A stretch of DNA of 64,000 nt from Arcuatula senhousia (lineage: Eukaryota; Mollusca; Bivalvia; Mytilida; Mytilidae), in contig OZ020317.1 in assembly GCA_963971305.1 (NCBI GenBank), positions 19,238,001 through 19,302,000 of the forward strand, given 5' to 3'. A program made the position numbers and the translations under genes. The notes beneath the pieces are model-generated. The model was not told the DNA's origin, searched no databases, and worked only from the letters and a program-made list of their open reading frames with translations. Shown here piece after piece: positions 1 through 11,692 of the stretch (position 1 is the stretch's first letter; each line of letters starts with the position of its first letter).

Positions 1-1518
1 TTTGAGGGTTTTTTTTTCAAAAGTAACACCAAAGTTTGTTATTCATAGACCTTACCTTACCCATCCTAATACAGTACGTAAATAATCGATGATCGCTGAT
101 CATTTTTTGAGATTTCTGTCAGATTTTTGGAATATTCTGGATTTTTACCATTAGGGATAAAAAAAATTCCCCAGTAACCCTTATTTTCTTTTTATAAAAG
201 TGTTTATTGGGTCATAAAGAGCTACTTTACAAAGTTATATACATTTCTTGTTATTTTTTAATTTTCATACGTTTTGGCACTAAAACAAGTCTAATGCTAA
301 ACCTTTGAAAAAGTCTGAGAAAGCCTTTCCTTGCCAAATTTTGAATGCTTATTTTGCTGAAAACGAGTTCAACAACCTATATTTTTAAAGCTTATTTTGT
401 ACCTTAACCTATTGTATATTTATCAAACTTACAAATTTAGATACTTTGTTATTTTCAAACTGACCATCAAACATCCTTAAGTATTATAATATTTCAACCA
501 TTGTCTAATTCAAGTTCCAGCTTTTCAAAAGAAGTGATTTATGTTTCTTTTTTATGCTCTTGGTTTAAAGTTTAGCATGATGCATAGAAAGGAAATGAAA
601 AGACAACACCTGAAAATTAATATTTTGACAAAAATATAAATCATTGCCTCTTATTTTACACTTCATACCCTGCACGTTGGAGGTCTAATATGGTTAGTCA
701 ACTGTGACCCCTATATTCCTATTTAAAAACGCAAAGTTCGCGAAATGCCTAATAAAACTGTAAGTAGACCATGCATAGTCAAGAAAAAACACAAAAAGGC
801 AATAATAATAAAGATATTGAAGATCGCGTTAATCTTCACTTGATACAGGCAATTATTTATTACCAGAGTTTGTCTATCATACCGTGTGGGGTTAGTAGAA
901 CAATTCCCCGTGTTTAAGATGTATGCTCTTTATTTTTTAGATATGGTGTACTTGTATATGAGATTACTTCTCATGTGTACACTTTGTTTTTAACCACTAT
1001 ATAAATGTATGTCAGTTCTAAAATCTAAGGTTAAACTCCATCCATCATAGTTTTGTCCTTAGTTTATTTGGATTTCGTTTGGCTTAATGCATTTTGAACC
1101 ATCTTTTGAATTGTGGATTTCCTTTGTTTGGGTTCTAGTGCTGCTGATGAGGAATAATTTTCCGAAATGGCCATACAGCTCATAAATAAAGGTAATAACA
1201 AAACTACCGAACTTGAATGATCAATCTCATAGTCCAGAGAAAATGACAAAAACGAATCAGTCATACCGGAGAATTGGTGGATCGCAATGGTTCTGACTTG
1301 GTACAGGCATTTCAAACGAGATGGTGGGTTAAACCTCCAAATGGCGCCAAACCCCCCTCTTCCAATGCGATATTAGGATCCGGTAATGACCATAGAACAC
1401 AACATAGTTGTGAGACACAATAGGGATATTGAGGTAATCATCCCAGTACAGCAGACAGTCAAACACTAATTAAAACAATTAACTACCATATCTTTTAACT
1501 CAATTTTGAACTTTTCTA
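1..1518. other. AT-rich DNA without a recognisable gene
   Basis: I see no exon, RNA gene or complete element here. A short stretch at about 1138-1186 (GCTGCTGATGAGGAATAA and TGGCCATACAGCTCAT) is the reverse complement of 9520-9567 and is probably a dispersed repeat fragment. Confidence 0.4.
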
Positions 1519-1980
1519 CTAGTGGCTGATAACGAAGAAAGATTTTTTTAGGGATCGTATGAGACGTGTTTTCTTATAGCCCTGCTCCAAAAGTCGGTCA
1601 CGAAGAAACCGGTGTCTGATCAAAAAATCTGTGAAATGTGTGCAAGCTCTGGCATATCGAATAAGTTGTGAAATATAAACACCGTATGCAGGGGAAGTAG
1701 GTATAAAATTAATTGCAGTGGAGTGAACATGTCTTGTGGTCTCATGTTCATTTACTCCATATCCTTTCTTAAAGTATGTTGAAAGATATGGTGGCTTATA
1801 CCACAAGTTTAATCGCGCCAAATCACACTTTCCAAGAGCCCGGAAGTAGCAATACTGTTTTAAAACACAATGGAATACATTGTTTCGATGGAAAAAAGCA
1901 CTTTTCGTGCTGATTGATACTCTGCTAAATGTTAAACGCTTAAGGAATATTTGGAAATATACATAAGCCAAAGACAGCAT
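1519..1980 (-). pseudogene. Decayed retroelement ORF fragment
   Basis: The open stretch contains PTSPAYGVYISQLIRYARAC, then DFLIRHRFLRDRLLEQGYKK and IRSLKKSFF. From memory, this 'SPAYGVYISQLIRYARAC' block recurs in many predicted marine invertebrate proteins, usually after a reverse transcriptase or with other transposon ORFs. That placement is recall and was not checked. The N-terminal 80 residues are unrecognisable and no RT motifs precede it, so it is a broken copy. Confidence 0.5.
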
Positions 1981-2268
1981 AGAGTGTTATGAACTTCAAC
2001 CAACAGACAAACAGATAGCAAACTCATTTGAAAGAAAAAAAAACAATATTGAGGGTTCAAATGTGTATATTTGCTTGCAATTGGAAAAAAAATGATTTAG
2101 AAATATAGACTAGTATAAGTGGAACCCTTTGACTCGTTTAAATCGCGGGACCTGTGTGATAATGCTTCAATAATTTTCTACACTTGTACCATTAGGAGGT
2201 GTAAGCTCCTTTTGAATAATATAGAATGGATGTGGTGAGCTGCAAATATGCCTTGGGGTAATATATAC

Positions 2269-2397
2269 CTTTCTCACACAATGCGCAAACAAAGTTGTTG
2301 GCGAGGTTATCATCTTCAGCTATTACATCAATCAATTTTTCCACAGCTTCCCTCCTGCTTTTTCTTTCTGTTTTTAGGATCGTCTCTATGAATCCGT
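2269..2397 (-). CDS. CARD-like protein, exon 2
   Basis: A strong acceptor (TCTTCATACTTCTACAG) is followed by 129 bases encoding DGFIETILKTERKSRREAVE and KLIDVIAEDDNLANNFVCAL-CEKG. Phase 1 fits exon 1 as G|AC. The helix pattern 'I...ER.SRREAVEKLIDVI......FV.AL' corresponds to CARD helices 3-6. A GTATAT donor at 2268 would end the exon in phase 1; without splicing the frame would run to a stop at 2192. The total of about 84 residues is the usual CARD size. Later exons must lie below 2268 or outside the window. Confidence 0.5.
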
Positions 2398-2880
2398 CTG
2401 TAGAAGTATGAAGACGAAAATTAACAGGTTCACAATTTTTTATTTCATTGACCATTTTATTGTTCTAGTATATTTATTAAATGATGGGTTCTATTTTAGC
2501 AAATAGTGTTTTTATGTCCCCTGATTAATTTATTTATTTACTTTTTTTATATAATTATATCATTTAGATTTCAATCGTTTTGTCATGTTTGTATGTATTT
2601 ACGGTCAAAATAAAGTAATCACAATATGTCAGCTGGTTGGAAATTATCAGTAACAGTGACGTCACGAACTATAAAATTAAATGATTTAATATTTCAGACT
2701 CAATTCTTTATAGACCAGTTCAAATAAAACTTTATTTTAGTTTTGGTCCGCTGATACATCTAGGTTGGGAAACATTTTAATGGTCTAACCACATAAATGC
2801 AATTTATGTAACCACGACATTAACCGTGTTCATACACAATAATAAAATTTCAAACCACTGACAAAATATAATAGATTATT

Positions 2881-3022
2881 ACACAGGGTTCCATATCAAG
2901 TCATAGATTAGGTTTTGATGGTCACAGGGCTTTCCATATCGACCCATATTAGGTTTCGGCTTCTGTCTCGACCTAATATGGGTCGAGGAATGATATGGGA
3001 CCTGATATGGAAAACCCTGTGT
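2881..3022. repeat. Palindromic foldback of ~140 bp
   Basis: ACACAGGGTTCCATATCAAG at the left is answered by ATGGAAAACCCTGTGT at the right, and CGACCCATATTAGGT is answered by ACCTAATATGGGTCG near the centre. The centre is TTCGGCTTCTGTCTC. The left arm carries a partial duplication (CACAGGGCTTTCCATATC). It lies 0.5 kb upstream of CARD exon 2, within the gap between the CARD exons. Confidence 0.75.
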
Positions 3023-3138
3023 CATAAACTTTTTATCATACATTTTCAGCAAACAAATAAAAATAAATAGCAGACGATATAAATATACTGCGATGTCAAA
3101 TTTCAAAGTGAGGCTCTAGACCTTGATATGGCATATTA

Positions 3139-3191
3139 GCCCACTTTTGTGCACGCGAATATGGCCAATTTGCCCACTTTTGTGCACGCGA
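3139..3191. repeat. Two copies of a 20-bp GC-rich box, 33 bp apart
   Basis: GCCCACTTTTGTGCACGCGA occurs perfectly at 3139-3158 and 3172-3191, separated by ATATGGCCAATTT. The neighbouring GATATGGC words recur from 3123 to 3231. No function can be assigned. Confidence 0.7.
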
Positions 3192-3583
3192 GGGATTGAT
3201 ATGGCAAAAAAGGTCCCTTGTCAAGATATGGCTTGTAAATTTACGTCTGTTACACACGGACAAATTTAAAGGTATCAAAGCTAAATGTATGATGAAAATT
3301 TATATCAAAATATATAGTTTAAAAATAGCCCATGAAGAAAAGGTTATTAATACAGGAAGTTTGTAAGCTATATTTTTAAACTTCTGTGTTATAATTAGAT
3401 TATATGTCATTTACAATACCTAATTTATTTTTTTTTAAAACTGTGCAAATTATAATTAAATTCACAGCCAAATATCATTCCACTCTTCAGCAGAAACCAT
3501 GTAAAGGATTTCTATGCAATGATCATAAATGATATCAAAACATATAAATTTCTTGTTGTCGAAAAATAACTAATTATAAGTAC

Positions 3584-3707
3584 CTTTTAAACCTTTGATG
3601 TCATAAATGACCTGAATTGGATCGAGAAATTTGCAGAACTCATCTTTAAGAAGCAAAATCCGGTCCCTTAAAGTATGATCTTTGGTTGCCATCAAAGAAG
3701 CCTCCAT
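3584..3707 (-). CDS. CARD-like protein, exon 1 (start codon to phase-1 donor)
   Basis: On the minus strand an ATG at 3707 opens 41 codons: MEASLMATKDHTLRDRILLL, then KDEFCKFLDPIQVIYDIKGLK, ending with one base at the donor GTACTT. Charged amphipathic helices around 'LRDRILLLKDEFCKFLDP' look like helices 1-2 of a caspase recruitment domain (CARD). Exon 2 (2269-2397) joins in frame. The start was chosen as the first ATG after an in-frame stop. CARDs are death-fold adaptors in apoptosis and innate immunity, but the partner domain is not in view, so the role stays open. Confidence 0.5.
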
Positions 3708-4261
3708 TGTACAGATGTCACAGGCTACCACCGATGATTAGTGGATAAACAGTTTCTATTTTCAGTTTCATTTCAGTATTTATCTCATTTTTGAAAACAT
3801 TATAAATATTTTGCTCTATTCGATTATGAAAAAAAGTCTGGAAAGACCGCGTGTCCTTATTTAAAAGTACATTGTATGAACAACGGACGTACAATGCACT
3901 ACTGGGTTAACTTTCATGCTTTTGTCACTTACACTGGTTCTTTATCTCAGTACCTCTTTTATGTAAATATGAAAACTGAACCATCAACATCAAAACCATT
4001 TAACTGATAAAAGATAAAACTGTTGTGAGTGAAGATAGATTAAAACAACTTTTATGAGATACTTGTAGACATACCAAATCGAGTACCATAGTCTTAGTTT
4101 GAAATCGACTCATTGTTCAGTGTTTTTTATGGTTACTTTAGCAACAGCGCAATAGATTCGTTTTAGCCTTTAATAGACGAAACACAAATGGTCCACAGGA
4201 TTTCTTTTTTGTTGTTGAAAACTTGTATATAAAAATGTTCATCTTATCTACATACTATACC
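3708..4261. other. Region upstream of the CARD-like ORF
   Basis: This should contain the promoter or a 5' untranslated exon of the CARD-like gene on the minus strand. I cannot point to a TATA box or initiator with confidence, and I see no repeats. Confidence 0.3.
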
Positions 4262-4740
4262 CCACGCCCAACCTCCATTCTGTTGGACCGGGTTTTACTT
4301 TCGGGGTTTCCTTCCCGCAGATAATTGCAGTCACCATGCTAATGGATTTCATCTATCCAGATTTTCTGTCTGGGTTTCTTCCCATAGCCTTTGGTTAACC
4401 AAAACCTTCCACAAGGCAGTGGAGCTATTTAACCCATAGCTGGGATCTAGGTTTGCAGGTACCAGGGCATGTCCACACGCCGGTGGGCCTAGCATACCAT
4501 GCATCTAGGGGCCTAGATTCCTCCGAGACCTTGTGATTCTGCCTGGGGCCGTAATGTACCCAGTTACCATCTGCCACATCGTAGAGGATCCCATATCTGG
4601 GTCACATAGGTCTTGTTGTATGAGAGGCTACAATTGGAAGGGTCGACTAATGCACAAGGCTGCTTCCCTTTCGCAGCAAGCTGCTATCCAATTGTGGGGC
4701 TGGCAATTCAACACCCACACTGTACGCATCATACAACCAT
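4262..4740. repeat. GC-richer block of unknown origin, possible retroelement remnant
   Basis: This stretch is clearly richer in G and C than its surroundings and has no long ORF; the open frame at 4533-4814 has no recognisable motif. Internal inverted words (GGATAGCAGCTTGCTG with its partner) suggest RNA structure. A LINE 3' untranslated fragment is the simplest guess, without direct proof. Confidence 0.25.
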
Positions 4741-4814
4741 TTGTCAAACTTTTTTTTAACATAACAAGAGAGAAATTGCAAACTCCAGAAAACAAAAATT
4801 TAAATACTAATTAG

Positions 4815-5980
4815 GTTATAGTAAGACGAGAGGTGGCCCTCATTGAATTTTCATAACAGCCACTATAAATTTAGAATATTCATATTATAAGGTCATGCAT
4901 CGCGAGAATCGATTTCAAGTCTGTCGTTGCCAACTTGAACACGATTCAACGAAAATGACTTATACTGGGTAAGCTTTATCCGACAGTAACTACTTTCGTC
5001 CACAGCATATACTTTGTTATATTTTTTTCGATAACAACTTATCACAGTCATTTCAGATTTGATATGTGATCATGACCTGTAGGAAAGATCAGTAGAGCCA
5101 TTTGTACAATAGTTTCCTTAAAGTTGCTACAATAAGACAAATTTGGTGAAGGGGAGAATTTTGCTAATTGCATTACGATAATAGAATATAGTTAGATGGG
5201 GAATAGGAACAAAGTTGACTCCACAAGCGTAACGTCTTGAATGCGTCCAATAAATATTGACGTCCTACATGACTAGTCGGTGCCCGAATCTCCCGATCAG
5301 CCTATATGACTTTTTCTTCAGAAAAGTCATCTGTACTCTAGATAAAATTTACAAGTAAATTATCGCGGGGTGCATTTATTTTCTATATGCATAGAAGGTT
5401 TCTAAAATTTTATTTTTAAAACACCATTTTTATTCAAGCTGTCAAATACCTGTGACTACATCTTTCGGTAACAGAAAAATATTAGTAATTTTAGTGTTAT
5501 ATTCACGTAAAATTATTATTGTTTCTCAAGCGCACCTTTTTCGAAAAATTGCATGGTTTGGAATAAACAGCGCGATCATCAAGTCAATTTCGCCGCCCGA
5601 CGTCTCAAATTTGAATTAAACATGGGCGCGTAACAAAAATATTGGACATCTTAATTATGCTATATTTTCAAAACCATTTGCACTACCCATATTGAACTAC
5701 AGGACCATGAAACAAATTGAAAGCACATTCTTGAAATATTTGTTTTTTTCATGCTATCGACGGTTTTACAGATTTTATCTTTAGCCGATTCTTAAATTCC
5801 TTAAATAAATATGTCAAAAACGTCACTTTTTACGATCGTAATAAAGTTATTGGACGTCGTATTTTTTCGATTTTTCACTGAAGACATTATAATTAGATCC
5901 TTTCATTGTGGTTAGATGTTTGAACTTCTCTTGAAATGCGCATTTCGAATATCTTGTTTATTTTAAAGCATGGTATGGTG
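4815..5980. other. AT-rich intergenic DNA
   Basis: No gene or element was recognised. A small perfect hairpin (ATGACTTTTTCTTCAGAAAAGTCAT-like, near 5308-5332) is the only structure that stands out. Confidence 0.4.
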
Positions 5981-6446
5981 GCATATATCTGCCATCACAT
6001 ATCACATAATTAAGTCAACATAATATCCGAAATATGTCGACATGTTACCTTATTAAGTCAACATAATACAATTGTTAAGTCGTCATAATAAGTAATGAAA
6101 AATGAGGGAAAATGGGTTCTTTTAACAGAAACTGCCATCTGCTAATCCTTTTAATCTTCGTGGAAGTCGACATATTTTTTTCTATCAAGTCGACACAATT
6201 ATGCTATTATGTCGACATATTTTTTTTAATAAGTCGACATACATTTTTATATGTTGCTTTGTGCAAGCTTATCAATAGGGGGAAGGTTGGATCCAAAAAA
6301 CTAGTTTAACCCCGCCACATTTTATATGTGCCTGTCCTAAGCCAGGAAACTTTGCCAAAGCCTTTGTTTGTCCTTGTCATTCTATGTCAAGAATTGAGTC
6401 TTTCGTTGATGATTTATGGATTGGTTTTGATACTTTTGTATTGTAT

Positions 6447-6595
6447 TATAAGTCTTGGGCCAATGCAAGACGGTAAGCAGTGACCTATGGTCATGTTGAA
6501 GACTGCTTGCTGTTTTCCGTTGTGATTTTTTGAATTGCTGTTTGTTTATGTTTGTTGTGTCGCGTACACTTATTCCACATCTCAATATCGTATAT
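6447..6595 (+). repeat. SINE-like dispersed repeat, copy A
   Basis: CTTGGGCCAATGCAAGACGG through TGAATTGCTGTTTGTT to ACACTTATTCCACATCT matches 52744-52880 and the split copy at 34598-34658 plus 39638-39724. No tRNA-like box A/B was verified, so the class is open. Confidence 0.55.
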
Positions 6596-6779
6596 AATTA
6601 TCTCATCAAGGCTACATAATTCAATAAAGTTGACTTATTTTATGTTTTTGCACCATTTTGTCCTGTTGTTGACATAACGACTTGATGAGATTATTATGTC
6701 GACTTAACTTTAAAAATGTCGACATAATAATATTTATGTCGACTTAATTGAAAAAAATATGTAGACTTGAGGAGATAAT

Positions 6780-7271
6780 CATATACTCTCTCAAAAAAGT
6801 TATGCAACAGTGGAAAATTTCCCTATATGTTTTATATAGTTAACCTACCTTATTATAAATTGATATTGCCAAGCCGTTTTTCAATATTTTTTTACCAAAT
6901 AAAAACCAAGAAAAAGACAAACAAGTGAAGTTTATTTTTTATGTTTTGGGCAAAATCCTAGCTGTAACGGTTTTTGATAGAACGTGAGTAGAACATAACC
7001 AATGTTTTTCCACGGAAAATGTTGGTTGATTTAAACGGGTTGTTGACGCATAAAATTAACAGTTGATTTCTAATTGTGATATCTTCACACCGGTGAACTG
7101 ACGATTTTCTAAAATCATAAAAATAAATTTCAATCATTTTTCATTCTCTTGGTTTTTATTTCATTATAATCGATCAAAAAATGGCTTTGCAATACAAAAA
7201 TAAAATTAGGTAGGTTTATTTAAGATATATAGGGAAATTTTGTATTGTTGCGTTACTTTTTTGAGTGAGTA
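6780..7271. mobile_element. Nested 0.49-kb MITE with TA-flanked inverted repeats
   Basis: TACTCTCTCAAAAAAGTTAT at 6782 pairs with ACTTTTTTGAGTGAGTA at 7253-7271, and homology runs inward through TTTCCCTATAT and GGTAGGTTTA. TA dinucleotides flank both ends, as for Tc1/mariner-type insertions. It lies inside the 5983-7498 element and is therefore younger. Confidence 0.75.
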
Positions 7272-7671
7272 TATTTAAAGAAATATGTCGACTTAATAGA
7301 AAAAAATATGTCGACTTCCACCAAGATTAAATGTATAAGTAGATGGCAGTTTCTGTTCAAAGAACCAATTTTCCCTCAATTTCGTAACTAATTATGACGA
7401 CTTAACAATTTTAATATATTGACTTAATAAAGTAGCATGTCGACATATTTCCAATATTATGTCGACTTAATTATGTGATATGTGATGGCAGATATATGGA
7501 AATATGTTATGGAAATAACTATAACATTTTTTTCTTATCGAATTTTGCCTTTTACGTCTATGATGGCATAAAATTATAACATGTTACACACGACGGGAGC
7601 AACATCTGCAACCTGGGCGTTGGCCATTTTTCATCATTTTCACTTTAAATTTCGCATAGTCAAAGTGAAAG

Positions 7672-9322
7672 TATGGAACGCCTTAGCTGTCATATATTAG
7701 TTAGGCACAAAATGTAATGTAAAACAACAAAACGTACAGTTAATCTATCATCACGTTGAGTCAAGATAGCACGATGTTGAGTCCAGCTTATATGACGTTA
7801 AGTCAAGATTTGATGATGTTGAGCCCAGGTTTTATGTGGCTGTGTCAAGATATCATGATGTTTTGTTAAGATATATCAATGTAATGCCCAGTTTTCCAAT
7901 CGTCATGCTCATTTGATAAAATGCATTTTACAAACTACACAATGTAAAGCTTAAACAAAAAGAAGTAAAGTTAAATAAACTGATGGTACGGTTGAAAATG
8001 TAGATTGTAAGGTTAAACACAAAAGGTGATGTTAAGAAATTGTGATGTTGAGTTCAGATATAATGTTGTAATGTCGAATCTTCACGACGATATTCTCGTA
8101 TTAAAAATGCCTTTTTAAAATTACAAAATGTAAAGCTTAAACAGAAAGAAGTAAAGTTTAATAAACTTATGGCATAGCTGAAAGAAAAGATTGTATAGTA
8201 AAACCACAGAAAGGGTCTGAAATAAAGATGTAGTGCGAAATCTTCCTGGCGACATGTTCATTTGATAAAACGCCTTTTACGAATTACATTATGTAAAGCT
8301 TAATCAGAGAAAGGTAAAGTTAAATAAACTGACGGTACGGTTGAAAATGTAGTTTGTTATGTTTAAATATCTTTATTTGCAAAATACACCCATATGGGTC
8401 AAAGCAAAAACAAAAACATGTAGAATACAAAACATATACAGAAAACAACAGAGTATACAGAATATTAACATACTTATGGAGTTATAGTTTTGAGAACATT
8501 TTGACCAATGTGGACCCTATTTTCGTAGTACCAGTGACTGCTTTATAAAGTCGCATACAATTGGAATCAGTTCTATATCGGGATTCAAAATTCGTTTAAA
8601 CAACAACACTTGATGTTAAGATATCATGATGTTGAGTTAAGACAGCGTAATGTTGAGTTCAGATATAAAGATGTTTAGCCGAATCTTCATGGCGATATGC
8701 TCGTTTATAAAACGCCTTTTACAAATAACAAAATGTAAAGAGAAGTAAAGTTTAAACAGCTAATAACAAGACTGAAATTGGTAATTGTAGGTTGTAATGT
8801 ACAACATCAGAACATGAGGTTGAGATATCATGTTGTAAAGTCCGAACGTCATGATGGGTAAAAAAAAGTCGGTCCATGTAAATAACCCAGAATACCCAAG
8901 TTATCCAAAAATACCCAGAATGCCAATTCAGTTGGGTTTTATTTCTGGTGTTTTTGTGTTGTCTGTATCTTCGTGCTGTTATCGTTTGTGTTTACTGATT
9001 TTGTCTTTGCTCATTTGAACGTTTAACTTCGAATGCCCGTTGGTACTTCTCTGCTTCTTAGACATCGGCACGTGTAGATGGTGTCGGATATCGTATTAGC
9101 ATGATTAGAATATTATTGATATATCTTAACAAAACATCATGATATCTTGACACAGCCACATAAAACCTGGCTCAACATCATCAAATCTTGACTTAACGTC
9201 ATATAAGCTGGACTCAACATCGTGCTATCTTGACTCAACGTGATGATAGATTAACTGTACGTTTTGTTGTTTTACATTACATTTTGTGCCTAACTAATAT
9301 ATGACAGCTAAGGCGTTCCATA
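7672..9322. mobile_element. 1.65-kb element with ~208-bp near-perfect inverted repeats
   Basis: TATGGAACGCCTTAGCTGTC at 7672 is mirrored at 9303-9322, and the arms (7672-7880 and 9115-9322) look almost identical over their full length. TA flanks suggest a TA target. The interior has several diverged direct repeats of an AACGCCTTTTAC-AAAATGTAAAGCTTAAA-AAGTAAAGTTTAA segment (7915, 8107, 8272, 8710). No ORF was found. Confidence 0.88.
8355..8615 (-). repeat. LINE-like tail, copy 1
   Basis: GACCAATGTGGACCCTATTT and GACTGCTTTATAAAGTCG match the insertion at 11146-11473. The left end, CTTTATTTGCAAAATACACC, is the complement of a GGGT-AAATAAAG style LINE 3' end. It sits inside the 7672-9322 element. 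Confidence 0.5.
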
Positions 9323-10259
9323 TGGAAGGCTTGGAAATACTGCATTCAAAATTTAAAGAAAATCAGATGAGTTATTAATGAATTATAGATTATTGTTAAA
9401 TTAGTATGTACAATTAAGAAAAAAGTGAAATTCATCTTCAAGGATGTTGCAACTGGATATGGAGTAATTTAATATGAGACCATAACATATATATGTCAAC
9501 TTCAACTGCAATTATTTTTTATGAGCTGTATGGCCATTTTGGAAAGTTATTCCTCATCAGCAGCACTTTAACCTAAACTAGTTTTTTTGGGCCCAACCTC
9601 TCCATATTGGTAACCAATAACAAAGCACAAACTTACAAAACATTAAAAATCAATTCGATAGCAGTTCAATTCAACAAGAGAGAACCTGATACAATAGGAC
9701 AACAATGAAATAGAGAAAATAGATAATAGAGATAGATAACGGGACATAGAGACACTCTCTTGGGAACAATCAAAGTTACTGAAAGCTAACTAAGAACCAT
9801 CTATTGATGTAAAAAAAAATCAAGTATGTCGATCATAAATCCGACACAGCATGTCAAACAATTAATGATTTGGTGATGTATCATCACATAAAACCGACAC
9901 TTTTGACCGCTGTAATGCTCAAAAATGACATTAGTAAAAAAGGGGGAGCAATTAACATTTTTATGTAAGTACAAATTACAAATTATCAATATTTTTACCA
10001 AAACGACTAAATTCAACGAATTATTAAAATTTCCATTTCATAACCGTTATTCAATAGTTTTTTTAAGCCAGTTCTTCATTCCCAAAGGATAGTTTTTTTA
10101 ATCTATTTGCTTTATAAACAATATTACCGTAGAAATTGGGATGGGGTATTCCCTTTACAATCAAAAATGGACAGTTATTTTTTTTCAATATGGTATACAT
10201 GTTTATGATAAAACTTAGTAAACGACTACAAATTTGTGGTGACGATATCCTTGGTTTTT
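9323..10259. other. AT-rich intergenic DNA
   Basis: No gene was recognised. A short dispersed fragment at 9520-9567 repeats 1138-1186 in reverse. Confidence 0.35.
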
Positions 10260-11692
10260 TTTTTTGGGGGGGGTCATCTGACAACTTAAACCCTATGGTG
10301 ACTTTTGTAGAGCTAAAGAGTTGAACATTTAAGCTGTAAAGCAACAGCTTTTCTCTATCTGCAATAGTTTCATTCTGTAGGCCTAAAACACAATTTTTCA
10401 CCTTTATGGGGCCATAACTCCTAAAAGGGGTCATTTGACAACTTCAGCTCTATGAAGCTTTTGTGGAGCTGAATGAGCTGAACATTTACGCAAGCAACAG
10501 CATTTCTCTAACAGCGATAGTTTTCATGTTCTAGGTCAAAACATAATTTTTCGCCTTTTAGGGGCTGTAACCCTTATAAAGGTTCATCTGACAACTTAGA
10601 CCCTAAGAATACTTTTGTAGAGCTAAATAAGCTGAACAATGAAGCAACCAACAGCTTTTCTCTATCTGCAATAGTTTTCATTCTATAGGTCAATTAAAAC
10701 ACTGTCTTTGGCCTTTAAGGGGCTGTAAACCCCTATAAAGGATCATCTGACAACTTTGTCCATATGGAGACTTTGTAAAGCTAAATAAGCTGAACATTTA
10801 AGCAAGCAACCGCTTTTCTCTATCTGCAATAGTTTTCATTCTATAGGCCAAAAACACTTTTTTTTGTCTTTCAGGGGCTGTAACCCTTATAAAGGTTCAT
10901 CTGACAACTTAGACCCTAAGAATACTTTTGTAGAGCTAAATAAGCTGAACATTTAAGCAAGCAACAGCTTTTCTCTATCTGCAATAGCCCCTATCAAGGG
11001 TCATCTGACAACTTCGACCCAATGGAGACTTTTGTAGAGCTTTTGATCCTGGAGAGCCTGATATCCTTCGAATTTTTCCTATCTGTTATGGTTGCTGAGT
11101 TATAAGCCTTTTTTAAGTGATTTTACCCTATGTTCTATTTTTAGTCAGAATATTTTTTAATCAGAATACTTTATTGACAATAAACCCTGTCGGGTTAGGC
11201 AAATACATATAATCAAGACAGCTGAAAACTACACAGACAAAGTACAAATGACATATACAATTAATTACAGTAATAATAAACATTATAACCTTGACCAACG
11301 TGGATCTTATTTTCGCAATTCTAAAGACTGCTTTATAAAATCTATAACTATGGACAAAATAGAATTATCTGGATTTAAAATTAGTTTAAGTTTATCAAGT
11401 GGTTCAAGTTGGTTAAATTCTGGTTGTGAAACTATAATTTGTCTTTAAAATTGTTTCCTTGGTTTCTAATTTAATGTTCTATTTTTAGTAACAGCGGCCA
11501 TGTTTTTTATCGAACCACTCTAAAATGAGGATCGTTTGTTGCCAACATGTCATATGTCATTCCTGCAAGGTTTCAGTTAAATTGGTTCAGTGGTTTCAGA
11601 GAAGAAGATTTTTGAAATTGTTAACAGACAACGGACGACGGACGCATAGTGATGGCATAAGCTCACATGGCCTTTGGCCAGGTGAGCTAAAA
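10260..11692 (+). mobile_element. Tandem-core element family A, copy 1 (5' end truncated)
   Basis: About six diverged copies of a ~143-bp unit (TCATCTGACAACTT, TTTTGTAGAGCTAAAT, AACATTTAAGCAAGCAAC, CTCTATCTGCAATAGTTTTC) are followed by a unique tail, a GTTAACAGACAACGGACGAC tract and the terminal hairpin GCTCACATGGCCTTTGGCCA-GGTGAGC. The 5' terminus seen in the two other copies is missing. A retroelement tail is inserted at 11146-11473. Confidence 0.85.
11146..11473 (-). mobile_element. LINE-like tail insertion with a perfect 16-bp target duplication
   Basis: ATGTTCTATTTTTAGT occurs at 11130-11145 and 11474-11489 and is a single sequence in the other family A copies. The insert begins CAGAATATTTTTTAATCAGA and then CTTTATTGACAATAAACCC. 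It is related to 8355-8615. A long target duplication fits target-primed reverse transcription. Confidence 0.8.

Larger units (their letters stand above)
5983..7498. mobile_element. 1.5-kb element with ~230-bp terminal inverted repeats
   Basis: ATATATCTGCCATCACATAT at 5983 is matched in reverse at 7479-7498, and similarity continues for about 230 bp through AACAGAAACTGCCATCT and GTGGAAGTCGACATATTTTT. The arms are roughly 85-90% identical by eye and are dense in GTCGAC words. No transposase ORF is visible, so it is non-autonomous. A second element is nested at 6780-7271. Confidence 0.85.

Noticed and set aside
1064..1315. An 83-codon minus-strand open frame
   Set aside because: It overlaps a short sequence repeated in reverse at 9520-9567 and has no domain or splice support.
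2192..2268. Extension of CARD exon 2 to the stop at 2192
   Set aside because: The extra residues (GIYYPKAYLQLTTSILYYSK) do not look like the family, and a GTATAT donor lies right where the CARD ends. Kept only as an alternative.
4533..4814. A 93-codon plus-strand open frame in the GC-richer block
   Set aside because: No recognisable domain and no splice context; the block is better explained as a repeat remnant.
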